Source of the DNA: Paracentrotus lividus
Taxonomy: Eukaryota; Echinodermata; Echinoidea; Camarodonta; Echinidae
Length of the DNA stretch: 64,000 bases
Reading direction: 5' to 3'
Assembly: GCA_940671915.1 (NCBI GenBank)
Contig: CALNVZ010003433.1
Location: 15,267,845 to 15,331,844 of the forward strand
The notes below the pieces were generated by a model. It worked only from the letters and a program-made list of their open reading frames with translations. It had not been told where the DNA came from and searched no databases. Positions 58,161 to 64,000 of this stretch are shown in pieces. Both the position numbers and the translations under genes were made by a program. Each line of letters starts with the position of its first letter. Positions within the stretch are counted from its first letter, which is position 1.

Positions 58161-58788
58161 GTAAGAAATAAAAGAGGATTTCGTCAATGAGTATTGGTTG
58201 CCAGATTTACTTCAATAGAAATATACATTTGCCTACCATTGCTATTTGACCTCAAATCGCCATAAATCGAAAATTGCACCGAAATTTTTGCCCTATCATA
58301 ATTGCCTATTTACCCCCCACCCCCCATGAATGGCGCCCTCCATTGGCGAGGATGCGGCCCGCGCGCGATCTAATACTCATCCTCTAATCTCTTCGCGCTC
58401 CGTCGAGATAAGTTCGTACATTTTTGCCTGCGCCAAAAATAGCGTGTTTTTCTCCCTTTTGGGACTACTTTGCGGTTTTTTTGCGAGGTTTAACTTCTCA
58501 GGATAATCATATTGAGTATTCTGACTTTATTTTGGGGTCTAGTTTTTTGGTTTTGCGAGTTTTTGATAGTTTTATCTCTCGTGTGATCGTTTACTTTTTC
58601 TCGCTCTCTCTCCGTAGACTTTCGTACGTTCCTTACTGTGTGTATGTAATAGTGTCGTAGTTTACGTTTGAGTGTTGTGTGTGTTTGCGGTGCACAGCTT
58701 GTTTGTGCTCCGCTTCTTGATAGACCCGCCTATTTACCCCCTTTTGTGTATTAACACTTTCTCTCTCTTCTTTATTTTCAGATTCATC

Positions 58789-59437
58789 ATGTCTAATTTT
58801 CTTCTCGCGCCTGCTTCATATAAAAGGAAGCGGGTGAAGAAATTAGCGAGCAGAGGTTTCTTCGGAGAAGTCCCCCTTGCGGGGGTGAGAGGCTTTGTCG
58901 TTCGAGGAGGCGTTGGACGCTGTCCTTCCGTTCTTCACCACCTCGAACTTCGGTGAGTATTATTGGGTCGAACACCGGCGGACAAAGCCTAGCTGCTCGG
59001 AATTCGTCGGTCCCTCAGAGTACGGGACCGTTGATGACGACGGGACTGGCGGCGTCCAGGACGATGACGATTACGGCCCTCGCGCGCCGGATCCGATAGT
59101 CCTTTGCCACGTTCGATCAACGGGAGATCTAAAACGGTTATCTACATCGGTTTCACAACCGGTGGCCGGTTCTCTGGTTAATTCAGTACTGGCTGAAGGC
59201 GCCGGGTTCATTTCTCTCACGGTGCGAATCCATTGTGCTCGGGCTTCGCCTGGCATAACCGGATCGAGCTCGAGGTTTCTATATCGAGTTTGTCCGGACC
59301 GGATATCGGCGCCGTACGCCTTAACTGAGGTAAATCGGATCCGCGAGTCGGTTTCCGTACCGGTTTTGTGGAGTGAGTACCGTTCGAGGACGGTCCTATA
59401 TCCTCGGATAGTAGGCCGCCTGTCGGTTACTCACTAA
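58789..59437 (+). pseudogene. DIRS-like ORF1 (gag) remnant
   Basis: An ATG at 58789 opens a frame MSNFLLAPASYKRKRVKK that shifts by one base before ~58895, where SFEEALDAVLPFFTTSNFGE continues to 59437. An acidic stretch (DDDGTGG ... DDDDYG) follows. The position and character fit DIRS gag; the homology is weak by eye. Confidence 0.55.
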
Positions 59438-61581
59438 CCCGGATGACACGCCCAGAGCTTTCGCTCTGTTACTCGTCGGCGGGTATCCGGCAGAGCGGGG
59501 TGTCCCCGTCTATATTCCGGCCGCCCACTCTTTGGTGGCGGGGGTCCGCCTCGCTCCGTTTTCATCTCGGAGTGCGTCCCCTTCTGGTTCGGATACTACG
59601 TCCGTGAGACGTGTCCGTGTTTCGGATCCCTTGCCGTTTCTTTTCGAAACGCAGGGTCCGTTACAGGCAGACGCTTCTTGTTTGGAGACAAGTCGTATTC
59701 CCACTTCGTTTCCAATTCGGTTTCTTCTCGGATTGGTACCGCATTTGGGTGCGGGCGCCTTCCGTAGGCGAAGCGTCGTAGACTTACAATTTCGGATCCC
59801 GATCCGGTTCCTGCGCGGAACAGCGCCCCTTTACAGGCGGGCACTTTTGGTTCGGAGAGACGTCGTTCTTTGCCGAACCCGGATCCGGTTCTCGTTGGGA
59901 ACCCTGTTCCCCAGAGTTTTGGCCACTCCCTTAACGGGTCGGCTCAACTACCGATACCAATCCGGATAGTTTGTGTGTACCTCCGGAGGTTCGAGAGTGG
60001 GTTGAGGCGTTACGAAGCGCAGCGGTACGTCACCACTTCCGACTCACCTCCATGGTAGGTCACACCCTCCGGTTTGAGGAACTGGTGCTTCCTCATTCAG
60101 AGGATGAGATGTTTCGGTGGCTGATTCTCACGTCTCTTTTGTTTGAATCTCATCCGACTCTCTTGTCCGCAATTCGGATAGGAATGTCATGCGGATCCCT
60201 CCCAGGTTGATGCTTCGGCGGATATTTCATCCGACGGAGATGAACCTGAAGCCGTTGTAGAGCTTCCTTTAGCGAAGCGAGTGACGGGTTGTGTTCATAA
60301 ATACGTTCCAGATGTGGAGTGACCCCTGAAACTTCGGAGGGACGTAAGGTTTCTTTGCGGGAAGGTCGAAAGCTGTTTCATCTTTTCAGCTCCGAGTACA
60401 GGACATTCATAAGAGGAATTTGTCTGTACTTCATCTCGACCGAGAAAGCCTCACTAGATATTCGAAAAAAGTATCGGGTATCTTTGTGGAAGGAGACGAT
60501 GGTCTTTTAACACCTAAGTCCATTCTCCCCGGAGGTTCTGAAGTTGGCTGATATGCTCGAGACGGGAAGAATTCTTTGTTGAAACCCGACAAAGGTGATG
60601 CTGACGTTTCGTTTGCTATCACAGGCGGTCTTCGTTTATCTGTCTAAATGACATGCTCTTGGAACTCTTGGCTGGCTCCCAGGAGTTGGACATTTCTTCC
60701 GCCGGACCAGGCCGAGATTCTTTTGGCTCTTAGAGAGGTTTCTTTCTCTGTTTCTCTCAGATTGCGGCTGCATCCACCTTGGTGGGATAATGCCCGTAGA
60801 GTTCATGTTCTTGAGACTCTTCATATCAGTAATAATCCCTCATTCCGGATAATGTAAGAGAGAGTTAGACGTGTCTTCCCCTTTCTTTGTGGGAACAATT
60901 GGAAAGTACATTAGCAGAATGGAAGTGTGGATCACTATAGGTTATGGCTCACATAGTGACACTCATCCTCAGAGGTCAATAGAAGAAAAATGATTCGTCC
61001 TGCTGCAGTTCCATCGTGCCGATCTTCTAGGTTACGGCTAAAGTCTGTGGCTTCATTATCACAGAGTCCTCTCTTTCAGGGCGGGCAGGGAAGAGAAGAA
61101 GATTCTAATGTATAATGGAATCATCGAGTCACTCCAAGGATCGACCGCAGTCCTCTGCGTACTCAGAAGGTATAGCTCTCAGAACCTCTTTCTCAATGAT
61201 ATCTTTTTGATCAGCACAGATAAGTGTCGTTTTCAAGACTAGTGCACTCACCGCGGAGACGGTGGAAGTGGTGTGGGCTCTTCCCGAGCTCGTTGAAGAG
61301 TGCCCTTTCGCAAGGGCCGGACGCATTAATCAGATGACTATCCCGAGATTCGGCTTGGAGATCCGGTAGGTGGTACGACTTCGGAAGATTTCTCCAGCTG
61401 GGAAGTCAATCACGGACGACTTTTCGTCCTCTCTTGATCAGACTGCGTCTTCGGATAGAGTCTAGCAAGAACCTTTCAAGAGGGGTATCGTGTCGATTCA
61501 CCACCTACAAGCGATCCTTTTTCAGGAGCATATCGTTTCGGAAGTTACCTCACTCCTGGGAAAAGAGACGCTGTCGACGGG

Positions 61582-62327
61582 GTGAGAGATCCGACCGCCT
61601 GTGTACTTTCCCCCGTTTTTGTAATCCCCAGGCTGTTAGGTATCCTCAGGGATGATTCTAACATGAAGAGGATTCAACAGGACATCGCAAGTCGCCCTCA
61701 GGATGGACCATCTAGCCTCTATTCTTCGGCTCTCGGTCAGGACGATTTTGGCGGTGTCTCTCGACCTGAGCGATGGTACCTTATTTTCCACGTCCCAATA
61801 GACCCTCGTCGAGTCGATCCTTTGGATTTGCCGTATGGAAGGAAGACTTTTTCGCTTCCAAAGCTTCTCTTTTCGGACTTCCTGCCCAGCTCCAGAGCTT
61901 TCACCAGGGTGTCTCAGCGTTGATGTCGTTCCTCAGGGCAAGGCCTTCGGATCTTTGCCTACTTAGACATTGGCTTCTCGTCGCCATTCGGAGGTTCTGC
62001 TTTGTCTCACCATCTTTCGCTGTTAGTGGAACAACCGAGAGTTTGGGATTCAGATCAAAACTGGTCCAAATCGGATTATTCTTCCCTCCCGCAATCGATT
62101 ATTGGTGCGCCCAGTTTGATCTTCATACGACAACTGGCTCGTTCGAGTCTCGAAGGGTAGTAGCATACTACATGGTGGCAATGCCTTGCGGGTGTCTCAC
62201 ACATGCATCGCGAGCGTTCGCAGCCGATTGGTTTTTGAGATGGTCGGCTGCTCATCTGACAGTCAGCTGGTGCACATCTTGTCCTGACTTTGTGCGTCTC
62301 TTTAGGAATTTCCAGCTACATTCGTGA
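61582..62327 (+). pseudogene. DIRS-like reverse transcriptase remnant (frameshifted)
   Basis: RT motifs are spread over three frames. At 61790 the frame shows FHVPIDP; from 61820 another shows FGFAVWKEDFFASKASLFGL, then ALMSFLRARP. The Y-L-D of the catalytic box can be read at 61970-61978 in a third frame, with a one-base loss after it, so the box is broken. LFGLPAQLQSFHQGVSALMS is the usual FGL ... F ... V ... L pattern of the DIRS/Pat RT. No active polymerase is possible. Confidence 0.8.
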
Positions 62328-62439
62328 AGTTTTTCGGCCGAATCTCAGCTCTCTTTGGTCTGGATTCCTTTGCCGTGGAGTCAGAAGCTTCTCTCTCCTT
62401 GGACGACCGTACTTCTTCTTAGGGATAGAGATCAAGGAC

Positions 62440-62685
62440 CTCTTCCCTCATTTACAGTTGACCACGGACGCGTCACTTCAGGTTGGGGGGGGGGCCATTG
62501 TCAAGGTCGGATGTTTCCGGATCTTGGGCCTTCCGAGGCCACTGCCTCCTCACGTTCTGGAACTTTTGTCATTTGTTGTCCTCCAACGTTCCGACTGTTG
62601 GTGGCGTTCAGTGTTGATACTCACGGACACACTCTGTGACGGCTTTACAGTCATCAACAAGGAGGGACACGCTATTTGGAGTTGA
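62440..62685 (+). pseudogene. DIRS-like RNase H remnant
   Basis: LQLTTDASLQVGGGAIV at about 62452-62502 matches the TDAS-x-x-G-x-G start of the RNase H domain that follows RT in DIRS and other retroelements. The expected W in GWG is replaced by G, and a G run suggests local slippage. Confidence 0.7.
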
Positions 62686-63261
62686 ACAGTAGCTTTCTCT
62701 GGAATGGTGCAATCGGAGAGGAGATCAATCCAGAGTGACCAATCCGGGGAGGACAATCTCATGGGATTTTCATCCGAGGTCGGCGCTGCCATCTGATGGA
62801 TGTTGTCCTCTGTTTCGAGTTAGTATCAGAGATCGGGAGCCTGGAAATAGATCGTTTGCACTCTCTGAACAACAGACTCCTCGGTTTTGCTCCCGAGTCA
62901 GGGAGATTTCGCTTTCGTGCTGGAACGCTTTCTCTCTTCATTGGAAGGGGTGGAAGGCGTACGCCTTTCCACCATTCAAGCTGATACCTATGGTTCTCAG
63001 AAAGATCAGAGAGGTTCGGGCAACAGTGGTTTGATCGCTCCCACTGGCCCGGTCGAGCTGGTTCCAGGATCTGTTGCCCTGTTAGTGGGGAACCGCTGCC
63101 CCTTCGGCTGTACCCGGACTTGGTCCTCTCAACCTTTGTCGGAGCTCTTCATGTTGGATCCATCGCTCCTTCATCTCACTGCTTGGCCTCTATCGGCCAG
63201 CGGGCTAGGGATGAAGGCTTTCGGACAGAGCAGCTGAGCTGCTAGTTGAGAGTAGACGGAA

Positions 63262-63795
63262 GTGCGACTAGGATTGTTTACAATTCGCGCCTTGAGGCTT
63301 TCTTTGCCTGGTGCGAACCGCTGGGGGTGTCCCCCAGAGAGGTCCTTTGCCTCTCATTGCCGACTTCCTTATTCTCTGTTCGATAAGGGTAGGTCTATTT
63401 CGCGGATTCGTGGATACCGTTCGGCTATTGCGGCCATTCATACTGGCTTTGATAAGGGGATCGGTCTCGACCTCCCCCAACTCTCGGCGTTGCTTAGGGC
63501 CTTTTTCTTAAAACGCCCTATTTCTAAACCCTTGACTCCAGCCTGGAGTCTTCCAAGGTTTTGGAGGCTTTGTCAAAGCCTCGTTCGAGCCTTTGAACTC
63601 GATTTCTCTGTGAATCTGTCCATCAAGACAAGCTTTCTCTTAGCGATCTCTTCCGGACAAAGGAGGAGTTCGCTACATGCTCTCTCAATATCACCAGGTC
63701 ATATTCGTTGGGAGAGACATGGGGTTCGCCTGATTCCTGTTACATCATTCATCGCTAAGAACCAAACAGCCTCGTCGGTTCTATCGAGATCTTAA
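63262..63795 (+). pseudogene. DIRS-like tyrosine recombinase (N-terminal part, frame open for 177 aa)
   Basis: Shows the recognisable recombinase layout: ISRIRGYRSAIAAIH, then LRAFFLKRPISKP, a PAWSLPRFWRL segment, and LSIKTSFLLAISSGQRRSSL, where the first catalytic Arg (in SGQRRS) is retained. It ends at a stop before the H-x-x-R and Tyr region, which should follow near or past the window end. This domain identifies the element as DIRS/Ngaro type rather than LTR or LINE. Confidence 0.85.
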
Positions 63796-64000
63796 TTCGG
63801 CCTCATGACGGTTCGAGTTTCGTCTATCGTTAGGCCCTCAAGTGGTTATATCAAGAGAACGGAGAATCTTCGTAAATCTTCACAGTTGTTTGTTACTGCC
63901 CGTGACCCCATAAAGGTGGTTTCTAGAGATACGTTATCGTTGGATAGTATCCGCTATCAAGGCTGCGGGAGTGAGGGCCCTTGAAGAGGGATCTACTCCA

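Larger units (their letters stand above)
58300..64000 (+). mobile_element. Degraded DIRS-like tyrosine-recombinase retrotransposon (truncated by window end)
   Basis: More GC-rich than its surroundings. In order on the + strand: a non-coding leader in which GCCTATTTACCCCC occurs twice (about 58305 and 58728), a gag-like ORF remnant, RT motifs in shifted frames, an RNase H motif and a tyrosine-recombinase frame. This order (gag, RT-RH, recombinase) and the lack of an integrase are those of DIRS1-type elements. Many frameshifts and stops make it non-functional. The left boundary is approximate; the right end lies outside the window. It lies after exon 10 of the EGF/CUB gene, in the same orientation. 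Confidence 0.85.

Noticed and set aside
59071..63480. Many 60-180-aa frames on both strands inside the DIRS-like element
   Set aside because: Only the gag, RT, RNase H and recombinase parts on the + strand show family motifs; the rest are frame shadows of a GC-rich decayed element.
1..64000. tRNA, rRNA or other structured RNA genes
   Set aside because: I looked for cloverleaf-like and rRNA-like stretches and saw none that I could support by eye; a tRNAscan-SE/Infernal run would be decisive.

Overview
The window looks like nuclear DNA of a marine invertebrate deuterostome, most likely an echinoderm (sea urchin or a close relative). This is an inference. It rests on AT-rich DNA with many TAGGCCTA-type motifs, intronless TRIM genes lying beside each other, a phase-1-intron EGF/CUB secreted-protein gene, and a dense mix of DIRS, non-LTR, Penelope-like, hAT-like and TA-flanked inverted-repeat elements. 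There is no sign of bacterial operons, CRISPR or rRNA.

Two host loci stand out. (1) Positions about 2.3-12.6 kb and 22.0-30.3 kb are two direct copies of one segment. Each carries an intronless TRIM E3-ligase gene on the minus strand (2790-4646 and 22286-24142, both 618 aa) and, just downstream, a broken C-terminal piece of a further TRIM gene. By eye the two proteins differ at about 10 of the first ~335 residues (RING, B-boxes, coiled coil) but at about 93 of the last ~283 (propeller-like domain), although non-coding DNA on both sides is well conserved. That pattern points to gene conversion or diversifying selection on the recognition domain. Many mobile elements are present in only one of the copies, so paralogous empty sites prove several insertions. 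(2) Positions 48219-58160 (+) hold the 5' part of a multi-exon gene: a signal peptide, EGF, CUB, EGF, and then at least four copies of a ~140-aa module that I do not recognise, with a fixed C-x6-C ... C-x4-C pattern and a G-x-N-L-W core. All module borders fall at phase-1 introns. The gene runs off the window: exon 10 ends at a phase-1 donor.

The rest is mostly repeats. 1-2.2 kb: a TA-flanked MITE with a GT-rich core, the C-terminal end of a non-LTR retrotransposon, and its ATTGTC tail. 12.6-22 kb: hAT-like elements, a region with eight GTCACGTGTGTGAC-type motifs and a ~595-bp tandem duplication, and a three-level nest of inverted-repeat elements. 30.3-48.2 kb: largely gene-free DNA with microsatellites, inverted-repeat elements (39.3-40.2, 40.3-40.8, 43.8-44.5 kb) and LINE tails. 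58.3-64.0 kb: a degraded DIRS-like tyrosine-recombinase retrotransposon on the + strand, lying downstream of exon 10 of the EGF/CUB gene, presumably in an intron.

The TRIM genes look like members of a recently expanded family of ubiquitin ligases of possible innate-immune type. The EGF/CUB/module protein looks like a secreted or cell-surface adhesive or matrix protein. No functional link between the two loci can be seen from the sequence.
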